Shown: one piece after another, positions 1 through 11,515 of the stretch
Position numbering within the stretch: the first letter of the stretch is position 1
How the letters are laid out: each line of letters begins with the position of its first letter
Origin: Ilex aquifolium
Lineage: Eukaryota > Streptophyta > Magnoliopsida > Aquifoliales > Aquifoliaceae
DNA length: 64,000 bases
Assembly (NCBI GenBank): GCA_951799425.1
Contig: OX637392.1
Span: 40,066,593-40,130,592, forward strand
Direction of reading: 5' to 3'
The notes under the pieces: model-generated
What the model saw: the letters and a program-made list of their open reading frames with translations, nothing else
What the model was told of the DNA's origin: nothing
Databases searched by the model: none
Position numbers and translations under genes: made by a program

Positions 1-649
1 TATTATTATTGTTACGGAATGGTTTCCAACATGTGTTTGTGGAGGTATGGGACTCCACAAGGACCTGTTGGAAATGGTTATGGTGATAATTGTGACTGAG
101 CTTTACGGTTCATTTAAATTCTTGCGAACATTTAAACTTGAGATCTATTTAAAATATCCTGCTTTTCCTTCAAAATGGTATATATGCTATTTGTGAAAAT
201 GAGACCAACCTTTTATATGTTTTTCTAAACCTTGTTTGAGTGTGGGAAGATTTTGCTACAGAGCTTCGTGCTCATCCCCTACAAATTACATTTTTCAGAT
301 TTGGTGCTAGAGGAGGATCTCGGCATCGACGAGTCAGGGCATTGGGAGGCTCCACTCGAGGGGAACCTAGATCCCGAGGTGGATATGTAGAGATGTAGCT
401 TATTTTGTACTAGACTAGGTTATTCTTTTGGACACTGTAAGGTCTAGTTTCTTTTGCTATTCCGCTGTGCTACTTTAATTAATTTTTGAGATGTAAATGC
501 CATGGTTGGGCATATTCTTTTGGATAATGATGTAAATATTTTATGGATGATGAATGAAGTTTAATTTATTTATGGATGATATTAGTGCTCTCATGATGTA
601 AATGGTTTTAGTATGTAATGCCGTCCAGGGTGTGTTTTGGGGTGTTACA
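1..649 (+). repeat. 5' LTR, 3'-terminal 649 bp
   Basis: Ends in GGTGTTACA at 649, immediately before the primer-binding site. It equals positions 7065-7713 with substitutions near 48, 392, 460, 514 and 643. The promoter and palindrome cluster of this LTR lie upstream of the window. Confidence 0.95.
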
Positions 650-653
650 GATT

Positions 654-666
654 TGGTATCAGAGCC
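654..666 (+). other. Primer-binding site, tRNA-iMet type
   Basis: TGGTATCAGAGCC starts 4 bases after the LTR end. This is the standard complement of the 3' end of plant initiator tRNA-Met, used to prime minus-strand synthesis. Confidence 0.93.
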
Positions 667-850
667 TAGGCTTTAGGTCTTACATGGGAGTTGTAGGTTA
701 TGAATTACCACTAGAGACTTAGGTTTAGGGTGAAGGGAATTGTTATGTTAAATATTGTGTATGCCTTGTGCTTAAATCAAGACATCCTACCTATCACTTT
801 AGTTTATGTCTTGTACATCAATGAAACTAAATTGTGAATTGATGTGCAGG

Positions 851-1789
851 ATGGACGGTGAACGTGTACGTGGACGTGGACGTGGGCGTGGTCGTGGAGG
901 CCAAGCAAACCCACCACTGCCACCACCTCCCGATGCAATGAATGACATTTATCAATGCCACAGGGAGCTGACCACTCTGGTACAACACCAGAATGGGAAC
1001 AACCATAACGGTGGGGCTCATCCACTAGCCCAAGTACCGGGCAACGGAGAGGAGAATAGGAGAATGATAGTTCTCCGAGAGTTTCTGAGGCAACGCCCGC
1101 CTACTTTCCAAGGGAGCTCTAACCCTTTGGATGCGGATAGATGGATCCGCCGAGTGAAGAAGATTTGTGACGGCATGGGAGTTGCCGAGGACTTACGGGT
1201 GGGCTTAGCTATCTACTTGTTCGAGGGAGAGGCCGACCATTGGTGGGACTCAGTGAAACGAAGGACGAACACCGATGCACTTACTTGGGAGGAGTTCGAC
1301 CAAATCTTCCAAGACAAGTACTTCCCTGAATCAGTCAGGGACAAGATGAAGGCCGATTTCCTTGCTCTACGACAGGGTAGCCTGACAGTGGCCGAGTACG
1401 AGAGGAGGTTTGATGAGCTATCCTGTTACGCTACGGAGTTTATAGCTACTGAGGCCAACAGGGCCAAGCGCTTTGAGCAGGGCTTGAGGCCAACTATCAG
1501 GGAGAAGCTGGTGGCTCTCAAGATCCGAGAGTATGGGGATATTGTTGATAGAGCTACCCTAGTGGAGAGAGATATAGATGACAGCCAGCGACGACAGAGC
1601 TTCGGGAGAGGAGGTCCGATCAGGACGGGCCCTAGCACTAGTGGAGCACAGAGGGCGGCACCCTACCGTCGCCCAGATCAGGCAGGGGGACAGAGACCTC
1701 AGGTAGCTAGAGGAGCAGGAGGTGTACCGGGGAGGACAGCCACAGACCCTCGTCAGTGTTTCGCATGTAGAGGAGTGGGGCACCTTTGA
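851..1789 (+). pseudogene. gag: Gag of the Tekay-like element, stopped in the zinc knuckle
   Basis: Structural capsid/nucleocapsid protein of the retroelement. I prefer the ATG at 851 to the one at 806 because the protein then starts with the Arg-Gly rich stretch made by a CGTGGA-type hexamer repeat and a Pro run, as in related Gag proteins; the 15 residues between 806 and 851 look like leader. The central retrotransposon Gag domain is recognisable (WxRxxxxICDGMG, ADHWWDSV, TWEEFDQIFQDKYFP, FLALRQGSLTVAEYERRFDEL). The frame ends in a CCHC knuckle: CFACRGVGH is followed by Leu, then TGA at 1787-1789, then His-Asn-Cys-Pro in the same frame. The stop therefore occupies a variable position inside the knuckle. 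The frame continues open into pol, so Gag and Pol were one reading frame. Either a recent nonsense mutation or, less likely, a read-through stop. Confidence 0.88.
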
Positions 1790-1837
1790 CACAATTGCCC
1801 ATCGCTTCCACCGAGGGACAACCAAGCGACAAGACAA

Positions 1838-4800
1838 GTGGCTGCAAACAAGCCACTACAGCAGCAGAGGCCGTTGGGAGCTCTAGCCCCAGGCGGTGCC
1901 ACTCAGGGGAGGGTATTTGCTTTGACCCAAGCGGAGGAAGATGCCTCTCATGCCGTTGTGGAAGGTATCGTTCTTCTTTACAATTCTTGGGCCCGAATCT
2001 TATTCGATCCTGGTGCTACTCATTCTTTTATACGTACTGCATATGCTATGAATTTGGGATTGAGTTTCGAGAAGCTAGAACATGCATTGAATGTTGACTT
2101 GCCTACGGGAGAACGATTGGATACAACTAGGGTATGTAGAGAATGTGTGCTTCGCATTGGGGAGCAAGAGTTGATTGTAGATTTGGTTGTGTTAGACATG
2201 AAGGGGTACGACGTTATATTTGGGATGAATTTGTTGTCCGCTTTCCGTGCGGTGATGGATTATTTTCGCAAGCGGATCTCATTCCAATTACCGGGAGGGG
2301 TAGTCTTTACTTTCATGAATGATCGTAATTCTTTCCATCCATTTCCTACTACGGGTAGTAAATTCTTGAAAGCGAAGGCGGGAAGCCAGTTGAGTTTCTT
2401 AGCCAGCTTAATGGGAGATGATCGGGATAAATCCCATGCGGATGTAGTGTTGATAGTATCGGATTTTCTGGATGTCTTCCCTGACGAATTACCTGGGTTA
2501 CCTCCACAAAGGGAGATTGAGTTCAAGATTGATCTCTATCCAGGAACTGAACCCATATCCATTGCCCCTTATCGAATGGCACCTTTGGAGTTGAAGGAGC
2601 TAAGGAAGCAATTGGATCATCTATTGGCCATTGGGTTTATACGTTTGAGCACCTCACCTTGGGGAGCCCCGGTCCTCTTTGTGAAGAAGACAGATGAGAC
2701 ACTACGGTTGTGCACGGATTACCGAAGGTTGAATCGGGTTACAATGAAGAATAAGTATCCGTTGCCAAGAATTGATGACTTATTTGATCAGTTGAGGGGT
2801 TCGAAGTATTACTCCAAGATTGATCTTCGCACGGGGTATCATCAGCTGCGGATTAAGGAGGAGGATATTCCTAAGACTGCTTTCCGTACCCGGTATGGTC
2901 ATTTCGAGTATACGGTGATGCCGTTCGGATTGACTAATGCCCCCGCAGCCTTCATGGATTTGATTCATAGAGTCTTTCGGCCTTACCTCGATCAATTTGT
3001 CATTGTGTTTATTGATGACATATTGATTTACTCACAGACTCAGGAGGAACATGCTCGTCATCTCTCTATTGTGCTACAAAAATTGAGAGAACATAAGTTA
3101 TATGCGAAGATGAGCAAATGTGAGTTTTGGATGAAGGAAGTGAAGTTCTTTGGCCATGTTGTGTCCGAGAAAGGAGTAGCTGTTGATCCCCCAAAGATTG
3201 AGGCTGTGATGAAATGGGAACCACCGAAGAATGTGACCGAGATACGTAGCTTCTTGGGTTTGGCAGGTTACTATCGGAGGTTCGTAGAAGGGTTCTCAAA
3301 GCTTGCGATGTCGATGACTCGCCTTACAAAGAAGGGAGAAAATTTTGTGTGGACTCAAGCGTGTGAGCTAGCCTTTCGCACCTTGAAGGAGAAGTTGACG
3401 ACGGCTCCTGTCCTCATTATTCCTAGCAGTGGGGAGGGATATGATGTGTACACGGATGCTTCGCTACGAGGCTTGGGATGCGTTTTAATGCAAGGAGGGA
3501 AGGTAGTAGCTTATGGCTCGAGGCAACTCAAGGTGCATGAGCAGAATTACCCCACCCACGACTTAGAGCTTGCCGCGGTGGTCTTTGCTCTTAAGTTGTG
3601 GAGGTGTTATTTGTACGGGGAGAAATTTCAAGTGTTCTCTGATCATAAGAGCCTCAAGTATATCTTCACACAGAAAGAGTTGAATCTCCGGCAAAAAAGA
3701 TGGATTGAGTACCTAGAAGACTACGATTTCACACTCAACTACCATCCGGTGAAGGCGAATGTAGTTGCCGACGCACTTAGCAGGAAGTCTTGGGGTGAAC
3801 TCAACGTTTCCATAGGTGAATGGAAGTTGAAAGATGCCCTTGGAGATTTTGATCTATGGGTTGGAGAAGATGGATCCCGACCATGTTTGTTCAACCTTGT
3901 GGCTCAACCTACTCTCCAACGTAGGGTTGTGGAATTGCAAGGCTTGGATCCTGAATTAACGTCGATGCGAGCTAAATTGGAGAATGGAGAAACTATAGAG
4001 GGTTGGTCTTTGAGAAATGGAGAATTGAGATATGGGGAGAAGCTATGCGTTCCCGACGATTCGTCTCTAAATGAGGAGATACTTGGAGAGTGTCATCGCT
4101 CTAAGTTTGCTATCCACCCCGGTAGCACAAAAATGTATAGGGACATGAAGCGCCAATATTGGTGGAAGGGAATGAAGAAGGATGTGGCAAGGTTCATAGC
4201 ACGATGTGCGGTGTGCCAGCAGGTGAAGATTGAACATCAAAAGCCAGGAGGATTACTACAGTCTTTGCCTATCCCAGAGTGGAAGTGGGATCACATCACC
4301 ATGGACTTCGTATCTGGCTTTCCACGGACTTCACGAGGGCATAATGCCGTATGGGTCATTGTTGATAGACTCACCAAGTCCGCTCATTTCTTGAGTATGA
4401 AGACCACTGACACGTTAGAGACCCTGAGCAAGCTCTATATTCGCGAGATAGTGAGGTTGCATGGAGTTCCGCTATCCATTGTGTCGGATCGTGATTCTCG
4501 TTTCGTAGCGCAATTTTGGAAAAGTCTTCAAAGAGCTATGGGGACAGAGTTGCACTTCAGCACCGCCTTTCATCCCCAAACGGATGGCCAATCCGAGAGG
4601 GTGAACCAGATTCTAGAAGACATGTTGCGTGCTTGTGTGTTGGATTTCAAGGGAGGTTGGAGCGACCATTTACCGTTGGTGGAATTTGCATACAACAACA
4701 GCTATCAAGCAAGCATCGGAATGGCGCCTTATGAAGCATTGTATGGAAGACCGTGTAGATCTCCTACTTGTTGGTTGGAAGCCGGAAAGAGTAGCTTGTT

Positions 4801-5344
4801 CGGGCCGGACATTGTTCGAGAGATTACGGAGAAGATCCAACTAATCCGAGAGAGGCTACGGACGGCGCAAAATAGACAGAAGAGCTATGCGGACCACCGA
4901 CGAAGACCCTTAGAATTTAAGGTGGGAGACTATGTATTTCTCAAAGTGTCACCCAAGAAGGGCGTGTTTCGATTCGGCAAGAAAGGGAAGTTAGCGCCAA
5001 GATATACCGGACCATTTGAAGTGATCAAGGTTGTGGGCAAAGCAGCGTATCAGTTGCGGTTACCAGCTCAGTTGTCTGGGGTTCATGACGTGTTCCACGT
5101 GTCGATGTTGAGGAAGTGTCAATCGGATGCAACTCCAGTCGTGGATTTGGAGGATATTGAAATTCAGGATGGAGCAACATATGAAGAACAACCGGTGGAG
5201 ATTCTCGATGCCAAGGAAAAGGTGCTCCGCAACAAAATCATCCGACTAGTGAAGGTTTTGTGGCAACACCATGGAGTGGAAGAAGCTACTTGGGAACCGG
5301 AGCAAGAAATGCAGGAGAAGTATCCACATTTATTCGCTACTTGA
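1838..5344 (+). CDS. pol: Pol polyprotein: protease, RT, RNase H, integrase, chromodomain
   Basis: Replication and integration enzymes of the Tekay-like element; the frame is open from 1790 and is in phase with gag, 1838 being only the first Met. Domains by residue from 1838: aspartic protease near 55-65 ([10 protein letters not shown], Asp57; DPG in place of the commoner DSG); reverse transcriptase about 240-420 with FIDD (Asp393-Asp394) and the [12 protein letters not shown] motif; RNase H about 535-660 ([12 protein letters not shown]); integrase with an HHCC zinc site from His753 ([16 protein letters not shown]) and a DDE triad at Asp823, Asp884, Glu920 (35 residues between the last two); GPY-type C-terminal segment near 1040-1090; chromodomain-like end ([15 protein letters not shown]). 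No frameshift or stop over 1168 codons. With the gag stop upstream it would not be made as Gag-Pol without read-through or help from another copy. Confidence 0.93.
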   Translation: MAANKPLQQQRPLGALAPGGATQGRVFALTQAEEDASHAVVEGIVLLYNSWARILFDPGATHSFIRTAYAMNLGLSFEKLEHALNVDLPTGERLDTTRVCRECVLRIGEQELIVDLVVLDMKGYDVIFGMNLLSAFRAVMDYFRKRISFQLPGGVVFTFMNDRNSFHPFPTTGSKFLKAKAGSQLSFLASLMGDDRDKSHADVVLIVSDFLDVFPDELPGLPPQREIEFKIDLYPGTEPISIAPYRMAPLELKELRKQLDHLLAIGFIRLSTSPWGAPVLFVKKTDETLRLCTDYRRLNRVTMKNKYPLPRIDDLFDQLRGSKYYSKIDLRTGYHQLRIKEEDIPKTAFRTRYGHFEYTVMPFGLTNAPAAFMDLIHRVFRPYLDQFVIVFIDDILIYSQTQEEHARHLSIVLQKLREHKLYAKMSKCEFWMKEVKFFGHVVSEKGVAVDPPKIEAVMKWEPPKNVTEIRSFLGLAGYYRRFVEGFSKLAMSMTRLTKKGENFVWTQACELAFRTLKEKLTTAPVLIIPSSGEGYDVYTDASLRGLGCVLMQGGKVVAYGSRQLKVHEQNYPTHDLELAAVVFALKLWRCYLYGEKFQVFSDHKSLKYIFTQKELNLRQKRWIEYLEDYDFTLNYHPVKANVVADALSRKSWGELNVSIGEWKLKDALGDFDLWVGEDGSRPCLFNLVAQPTLQRRVVELQGLDPELTSMRAKLENGETIEGWSLRNGELRYGEKLCVPDDSSLNEEILGECHRSKFAIHPGSTKMYRDMKRQYWWKGMKKDVARFIARCAVCQQVKIEHQKPGGLLQSLPIPEWKWDHITMDFVSGFPRTSRGHNAVWVIVDRLTKSAHFLSMKTTDTLETLSKLYIREIVRLHGVPLSIVSDRDSRFVAQFWKSLQRAMGTELHFSTAFHPQTDGQSERVNQILEDMLRACVLDFKGGWSDHLPLVEFAYNNSYQASIGMAPYEALYGRPCRSPTCWLEAGKSSLFGPDIVREITEKIQLIRERLRTAQNRQKSYADHRRRPLEFKVGDYVFLKVSPKKGVFRFGKKGKLAPRYTGPFEVIKVVGKAAYQLRLPAQLSGVHDVFHVSMLRKCQSDATPVVDLEDIEIQDGATYEEQPVEILDAKEKVLRNKIIRLVKVLWQHHGVEEATWEPEQEMQEKYPHLFAT

Positions 5345-5372
5345 GGTAAGTTTCGAGGACGAAACTTTCTTT

Positions 5373-5384
5373 AAGGGGGGTGGA
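5373..5384 (+). other. Polypurine tract
   Basis: AAGGGGGGTGGA lies directly before the 3' LTR start TGTAACACCCC; plus-strand primer site. The sequence AAGTTTCGAGGACGAAACTT just upstream (5346-5365) is itself a perfect inverted repeat with one central pair of differences, and recurs in every gypsy copy of this family in the window. Confidence 0.9.
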
Positions 5385-5898
5385 TTGTAACACCCCGAAT
5401 TTTCTTTTATATATTTATAGAAATATATATATAGTAAATAATATTTGTAAAGATGTAGATATATGTAGTGACATAAGAATAAACCGTAGGAATAAATGCT
5501 ATGGAGACAATTTGATTGGGAAGTTATGTGTCGAAGAGGTTTAAACTTGGAAAGGGTGATTAGACAAGTTTCTAAAAGTTTGTAGGTCAAAATAATGATT
5601 CCATTGAATCCGGAAGGTCGAAGAACATTGGGAGTGGTAATATGGATGTATTGGAAGTTAGGAAGTGTCTCGGAGTTAAAATACACTTTAGCGAGAATTT
5701 GGGTAAAAATGGGTATTGAACACTACTTAGTGTTTTGGCCATAACTTTTTATCCTTAAGTCCAATTGATCTGAAATTTTTACAGTAGATAGTAGACATCT
5801 AGGGCTACAAAAGTATATCTCATGAAAATTTTCCAATTCGACCTCTAAATGGGTCAAAACTGCATTGGAAGTTGGAACAAAAATCTGGAAGTCAAATC

Positions 5899-5996
5899 GT
5901 ACCGGTACGCGTACCGGTACGCTGAACTCCAGAAGCTAGATCGTACCGGTACGCTGGACTCCAGAAGCTCAACCGTACCGGTACGCGTACCGGTAC
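5899..5996 (+). promoter_or_regulatory. CCGG-palindrome cluster, GTACCGGTAC x5
   Basis: Five perfect copies of the 10-bp palindrome GTACCGGTAC at 5899, 5911, 5943, 5975 and 5987, two of the gaps being GC only, which makes longer nested palindromes. Spacers share the word GACTCCAGAAGCT. The cluster lies 54-151 bp upstream of the TATA box. Regulatory function is inferred from this position. Confidence 0.75.
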
Positions 5997-6049
5997 GCCC
6001 GATAGAAACCAGCCCGATCCGACTTCGGGTCTTTCTCCATTTCTTCCAC

Positions 6050-6057
6050 TATAAATA
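6050..6057 (+). promoter_or_regulatory. LTR TATA box
   Basis: TATAAATA in the context CACTATAAATACTT. The same context occurs 55-60 bp downstream of the palindrome cluster in the sister LTRs. Confidence 0.75.
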
Positions 6058-7713
6058 CTTAAGGCCGACTATTTGAGCCTCATTTCACCCATCCAAACCC
6101 TAGGCACCCTTAGAGAGCTAAAGAGGGAGAGAAAAACACAAAAATTGGGAGAGATTTACAAGATCAAAGCCCTAGTTTTCAAGATTTCACTTCTCCATCC
6201 ATTCCCTCTTCTATAATTTCACTTCACCCTCACTCAAACCTCTTAGAACCAAAAGAGAAAGTAGCAAGGGAGCAAGAAAAAGGGGAAAAGGGAGTCTTTA
6301 AAGCTTGGGTTGCTAGAGATACTTGGTTGAGGTAGGGGATTTCTTCCTATGTTCTTACATTGAGGCTAGGGCTACATTATATGTATTCTTTTGGTTTAAA
6401 AATCATATGTACTTGCTATTAAATACATGATTCTTGTTCCTCTTGAAATAAATGCCATGTTTTGAACATTGTGATGGGTGGGTAACTATTAAATTTCTCC
6501 TTTTCATCTTCAAACCTTGGTTTTAAAGAGAAATTGACTTTTCCCTCTATTTTCCCTTGGTATTGCTTTCAAAACTTTAGTGTTTGATATTGTACACCAA
6601 AATGTTACTTATGATGATCTCTTGCTCATTTTCTTCCATCATATTATGAAACATTATATTAGAAATTGTGAAATTTGGTAATTTCTTGAAATGTTGATGA
6701 ATTGAGAATATGTTGGTTTCCTCAATTGTATGGTTGTTGTGAGGGACTTGGATTGCCTTCGAGAGATGCCGTAGAGTGTTAGAGGTTAGTCTACCCCAGT
6801 GGGGGTGAGATGGTTTCCTAGCACTTGTAGTGGGTTGTCATTTGGTAATGAAACCACTATTGTTCACTGGAGTTCGAACAAGGGATAGTATACTTTTCCT
6901 AGGGAGGGACTTGTCACTGCCATTGGGATGGTAGACGCCCTTTCCTATAGTGCTTGTGATTATGATGTAAATAGGTGGACTAGGTATAATCGTTCGGTAG
7001 ATTCATGAGAAGCAATCAACATACATGGTACGGGGATGAATCAATATACATAAGAACATGAGATTATTATTATTGTTACGGAATGGTTTCCAACATGTGT
7101 TTGTGGAGGTATGAGACTCCACAAGGACCTGTTGGAAATGGTTATGGTGATAATTGTGACTGAGCTTTACGGTTCATTTAAATTCTTGCGAACATTTAAA
7201 CTTGAGATCTATTTAAAATATCCTGCTTTTCCTTCAAAATGGTATATATGCTATTTGTGAAAATGAGACCAACCTTTTATATGTTTTTCTAAACCTTGTT
7301 TGAGTGTGGGAAGATTTTGCTACAGAGCTTCGTGCTCATCCCCTACAAATTACATTTTTCAGATTTGGTGCTAGAGGAGGATCTCGGCATCGACGAGTCA
7401 GGGCATTGGGAGGCTCCACTCGAGGGGAACCTAGATCCCGAGGTGGATATGTAGAGATGTAGCTTCTTTTGTACTAGACTAGGTTATTCTTTTGGACACT
7501 GTAAGGTCTAGTTTCTTTTGTTATTCCGCTGTGCTACTTTAATTAATTTTTGAGATGTAAATGCCATGGTTGGGAATATTCTTTTGGATAATGATGTAAA
7601 TATTTTATGGATGATGAATGAAGTTTAATTTATTTATGGATGATATTAGTGCTCTCATGATGTAAATGGTTTTAGTATGTAATGCCGTCCAGGGTGTGTT
7701 TTGGGGCGTTACA

Positions 7714-8130
7714 TAGACCCCCTTCCTCTTTTGGCTTAGATATCTTATCCCAAGAACACCAATGACGTTTCCTGACTCCTGACTTTGCCGACCAAAGAAA
7801 AGAAGCCATAATTGAGTTTAGCCTGGCTAAAATTCCTTTTGGCAGATTCAAAGAAGCTAACAAATGGACTGGTATCGAGGACAAAACAGATTGAATAAGT
7901 ACTATTCTACCCATATTTGACAGGAGTTTTGAATACCATCCTTCCAATCTCGCTTGAAACTTCCCCACCAACTCCTCAAAATACCTCAGTTTCACCCTCC
8001 CTTTAATGATAGGACACCCCAAATAGATAAGGGGACAAGCTTTTAAGGGAATATTCGCAACTCGAGATAACATATGCCTCCTAGAAGCAGTGATTTTAGA
8101 AGAGCAATAAAGGGAACTCTTGCCTTTGTT
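7714..8130 (-). pseudogene. LINE (non-LTR) reverse transcriptase fragment
   Basis: Minus-strand reading gives the conserved stretch downstream of the RT catalytic core of plant L1-type LINEs: IYLGCPI, LEGWYSKLLSNMGRIVLIQSVL, SIPVHLLASLNLPKGI, FLWSAKSG, WDKISKPKEEGGL. The frame is open from about 8130 (upstream KSSLYCSSKITASRRH context) to the edge of the gypsy 3' LTR at 7713, where the coding is cut. Only this piece of the LINE is present, so it is a dead fragment that served as target for the gypsy insertion. The open frame that runs on into the LTR to 7672 is a chimaera without meaning. Confidence 0.85.
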
Positions 8131-8159
8131 TACTTTTTACTCCCTTTTAATTTATCGTT

Positions 8160-9081
8160 ATTTTACTATTCACTCGGGCCCGTATTAAAACAATGGGCTT
8201 ATATCCTATCAAAAAATGCTAATCAAATAAGGTAATATGTGGGCCCTACAATATTATTCTCTATTCCCAACAAACATGCCCTTATAATTGAGCATAACAT
8301 ATAGTGCAAATTAGAAGCCAATATAATATACCAATCTTTTTTGGCATTAAGGACAAACACAAATCTTTTAAGTCATTAATGGCATATAATTGCAATATAT
8401 AAGGTATGTGGTCCACACTTGTCATTTTGCATATTTTTAATGACAAGAATACCCTGTTCTTCATTAAATCGTTTATCTCTCTCCTCGATCCATTATTGTC
8501 TCTATTATCTATCTTTTTCGTCCCATTCTTTCTCTCTCCTCTCTCCTATCTCTTCCTATAATTGTTCTATCATCGATCTTTTGTCTTTCTCTCTTGTATA
8601 TTTTATTCAAATTTCTCTATTTCGTCTTTCTTTTCATCCCATTCACTCTTTTTCCTCTCCCTTTTATTCCACTCGTTCTCTCTTCTTACTTTTTTTACTC
8701 TTTATATCCTCTATCTTCCTTTAATTCCCTTCTCTCTCTCTCTCTCTCTCTCTCTCCATCTAACACAAAATACACTTGCAGAAGAATGGTTTAAAATATA
8801 TTATTTTCCATATTCAGTTTCTCTTCTTCCAATTTCGAAGAGATTTTTGGGTGCCAATTTTGAGTAGTAGTATGTGGAGGGTGTCACACCTTCTACCGAA
8901 GCTAATGGCGAGGCTTCTTCGAAACATTTTGTGTCTCAAATGCTCTCTATACGCACCATAGGTAATGTTTATTTTCCTATTGTAGTGGTTAAGTTTTACT
9001 AAATATTCAATTCGTATCTCAGTGTCATCTATCTCTCTCATCTCATTCTTTCTCTCTCCTCTATCTTCATTCAATTCATCT
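8160..9081. repeat. Dispersed repeat 'C' in the left arm
   Basis: Pyrimidine-rich sequence with a TC microsatellite at 8731-8756. It matches the right arm (22170-23060, inverted) and, more distantly, 56700-57230. I see no transposon termini and no coding; open frames here are only runs of Ser, Phe and Leu from the TC-rich tract. Confidence 0.6.
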
Positions 9082-9466
9082 TGTAAAACCCGGGTAAATT
9101 AGAACTTTTCTAAAAAAGTGTAAAATGGTAATTTGTCACTATAATGCGGATTTAAAATATGTATTTCTCTAGAGCTCGGATGATGAAACGGACCTCACCG
9201 TTGTATTCGTCTCGCGAAACCGAGTTGCCCATAAAATTTTCGTCCAATTCCGAGATAGTCGGATTTTGCGCGTTTTACAAAACGACGGTGTCGAATGACC
9301 TCACAAAGGTCCCCAAAAATGGAAATTATAAAATTTTCTTATAATTGAATTAAATTTCAAATAAAAATAATTTGAACTTAAACTGGGATGAAATTAATCG
9401 TTTCAGAGCGAAAACGGACCCGGACAAGGGGGGCGTGTGGTGCGACCTGCACCCAACATCAAGGGC

Positions 9467-9474
9467 TATAAATA
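9467..9474 (+). promoter_or_regulatory. TATA box of family-B LTR
   Basis: TATAAATA in GGGCTATAAATATCGG, 385 bp into the LTR. Equivalent position in copy 2 is near 27245. Confidence 0.6.
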
Positions 9475-11140
9475 TCGGTAAAAATCTGATTTTTTGAAGG
9501 AAATATCAGCTGATTCCAGTGTGTAAATGTGTGAGGGAGAGAGGAGAATAAAAACTAAAATTTCAAGGCTTCTCTCGACGATTCACGGAGTTCCGTCGGT
9601 CGGAATCCTTCGGACCAAGAGTTAAAGTCGATCACATCAACGAAAGCTACGCAACCATACCAAGAACGAAGGATTTCACCGAAGATCTAAGAGGAGACTT
9701 TGGGGAAATCAAGAGTTTTGAGGCTTGGAAGGTGTTCTTGAGGTTCTCCACACTTCATCTCACGCTCCAAGAAGTAGGGTTCCCTCATACTTTGGTTATT
9801 TACAACCTATGGTGTCCATAGGGAATGACTAGGGGTATAAAACTACCTATGCCTTGTCTTTTGTTATGGAAAATAGTCCATTGTTATGGAAATAAGAAAA
9901 TGGGTATAGAAATGGCTTGAACCAATTTCTAGCTTGGGTTTGATGTATGAAAATTCCTTGTGAAATTCTTGGAATGTGGTATTGTGTGGGCATGCTATTT
10001 GTTTAGATTGTGCTCTTGTGAGTGAAGTGTGTTTTGGACATAAATTGGGCAATAACATGCTTGTTATGATTATTGATATATGCTCTTTGATGTATTGACA
10101 TTGTGATGGAAAAAGGGTGATTATATGCATATGATATAAATTGTCACGGTACATGTTGATATGTGAAAATTGCTCATTTAGCATGCATTGCAATTTGGGC
10201 ATATAATTGGCATCACATTCATGGACATCAGTCATGAGTGTGGGTGTGTGTGTGCATGGTTGATCAAGCACCATACTTGGTGATTGATAAGTGGTCTCGG
10301 AAAGGTTGGATCGAAGATCCCTTTGAGGCGCATGGTTGCATGGAAAACTTGTGTCGGGTATAGCAAGAAGGGATAGACTCTCCCTCGGGTGCAAGACCCG
10401 GCTACATGGTTCATACACTTGCCGGCAGTGAAATTCCAGAAAAACGTAACGGTGTACGGAACCGGCGATGAGACTCCGAGAATCCGATACCCAACAAAGA
10501 CACTTGATTTTGTTTTATAACTTACTCATTCAATGGGTATCATCCAACAATGATTTGGTTTATAAATACATGATTTTTATTTAAAACGATTGTTGGATGG
10601 ATTTACGTCAATGACGGATTTACTTCACAAGTGCATTGCATTGTGTTGTGTGAGTCGGTGAGGACTTGGGGGTTGAAGTTGCATGAGTGAGTTTCATCTC
10701 AATTCATAACATGACATGAAAATTCCTATCATGAGATTTCATTCTCTTGATTGAAAGGAATGTTGCTCTTAATTTGTTGTATGTGAACATTCCATATGCA
10801 TCTAGGTTGAGGAGGATCCTCTGTAGGAGATACTCTATTGAGCGTAGCTCACCCTATATGGGAAAACATTTCAGGTGCGAGATACACACCGGTGGATGAC
10901 GCTTACTCGGGGCCCCTAGGATGAAGAGAGGCCGATATGTGGCTTACTTTGGGTTTTTTTGTAAACTAATCATGAAAACTTAGTTTATGACATGTAAATG
11001 TGTACAAGTGATTATAATAGAACTTATACGTATTAAGTTTTATGTGGAGAACTTCATCAAACATGTGTTGGATGATTGTGGAAATGTTTGGAATGGATTG
11101 GAAATGAAAAACAGGTGAAACAGGCAAAACTGGGCTCGGC

Positions 11141-11227
11141 GTACCGGTACAACGTGGTCCAGTAGGTACAGCGTACCGGTACGGCGTAGTCTAGTGGGCA
11201 CAGTGTACCGGTATGCCGTACCGGTAC
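11141..11227 (+). promoter_or_regulatory. CCGG-palindrome cluster in family-B LTR
   Basis: GTACCGGTAC at 11141-11150, 11173-11182 and 11218-11227, plus one decayed copy GTACCGGTAT at 11205-11214. It lies 283-369 bp before the LTR end, well downstream of the TATA box, so in this family the cluster is probably transcribed. Confidence 0.7.
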
Positions 11228-11515
11228 GCTTCCCAAAAATTAGAAATTTTTAAATTGTTTTGCCAAGCTTTTGGGCTATGTATTTTTTTCCTTTCAATGT
11301 TATAAATGGACAATAATAGAATACCAAAGATGGTATATTGGACCTCGGATGAGTCAATCAATCAAAGACATATAGACTTTATATTTTTTTAATCCCGGTA
11401 AAGGGGATGTGGTGTCGCAGTGTCGGGTTAACCGGCATCCACAGGTATTTCCGCGGGTTGATGGGTGATCAACGGACTTATAAATAACCCCCGGTTTTTG
11501 GGGCGTCACACATCT

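Larger units (their letters stand above)
1..7713 (+). mobile_element. Ty3/Gypsy chromovirus (Tekay/Del-like), 5' end outside window
   Basis: An LTR retrotransposon in the order partial 5' LTR, primer-binding site, gag, protease, reverse transcriptase, RNase H, integrase, chromodomain, polypurine tract, 3' LTR. The domain order RT-RNaseH-IN places it in Ty3/Gypsy, and the C-terminal chromodomain with LTRs over 2 kb points to the Tekay/Del lineage of chromoviruses. The 649 bases of 5' LTR in the window align without gaps to 7065-7713 of the 3' LTR with five substitutions that I counted (about 0.8%), so the insertion is fairly young. One in-frame stop in gag is the only coding break I found. The target duplication cannot be tested because the 5' flank is missing. 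Confidence 0.95.
5386..7713 (+). repeat. 3' LTR of the Tekay-like element (2328 bp)
   Basis: Starts TGTAACACCCCG and ends GGGGCGTTACA. U3 holds a palindrome cluster (5899-5996) and a TATA box (6050-6057). Downstream comes a TC/AT-rich leader and a block with alternating G-rich motifs near 6760-6960 that is also found in the LTRs at 33405, 38977 and 42116. Confidence 0.95.
9082..11510 (+). mobile_element. Solo LTR, family B copy 1, TSD CATCT
   Basis: Starts TGTAAAACCCGGG, ends GGGGCGTCACA, and is flanked by an exact 5-bp duplication CATCT at 9077-9081 and 11511-11515. No internal region is present, so it is a solo LTR of 2429 bp from LTR-LTR recombination. The right inverted arm preserves the uninterrupted target near 21885-21895. 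It carries a TATA box at 9467-9474 and a palindrome cluster at 11141-11227. Lineage unassigned because no coding or primer site of this family is in the window. Confidence 0.93.

Noticed and set aside
806..850. ATG at 806 as the gag start
   Set aside because: The extra 15 residues resemble leader sequence; the ATG at 851 begins the Arg-Gly segment typical for this Gag.
2006..2014. DPG in place of DSG at the protease active site as an inactivating change
   Set aside because: A Pro at this position occurs, to my recollection, in other plant gypsy proteases, and the rest of pol is intact, so I do not treat it as a lesion.
7672..8073. A 133-codon minus-strand open frame spanning the LTR/LINE junction
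   Set aside because: Residues up to the junction are LINE; the last part is LTR sequence. It is a chance fusion, so only the LINE part is annotated.
8419..8867. Overlapping Ser/Phe/Leu-rich open frames, repeated on the other strand at 22328-22914
   Set aside because: They follow the TC/GA-rich tract of dispersed repeat C and its inverted copy; hydrophobic composition is a product of pyrimidine-rich codons.
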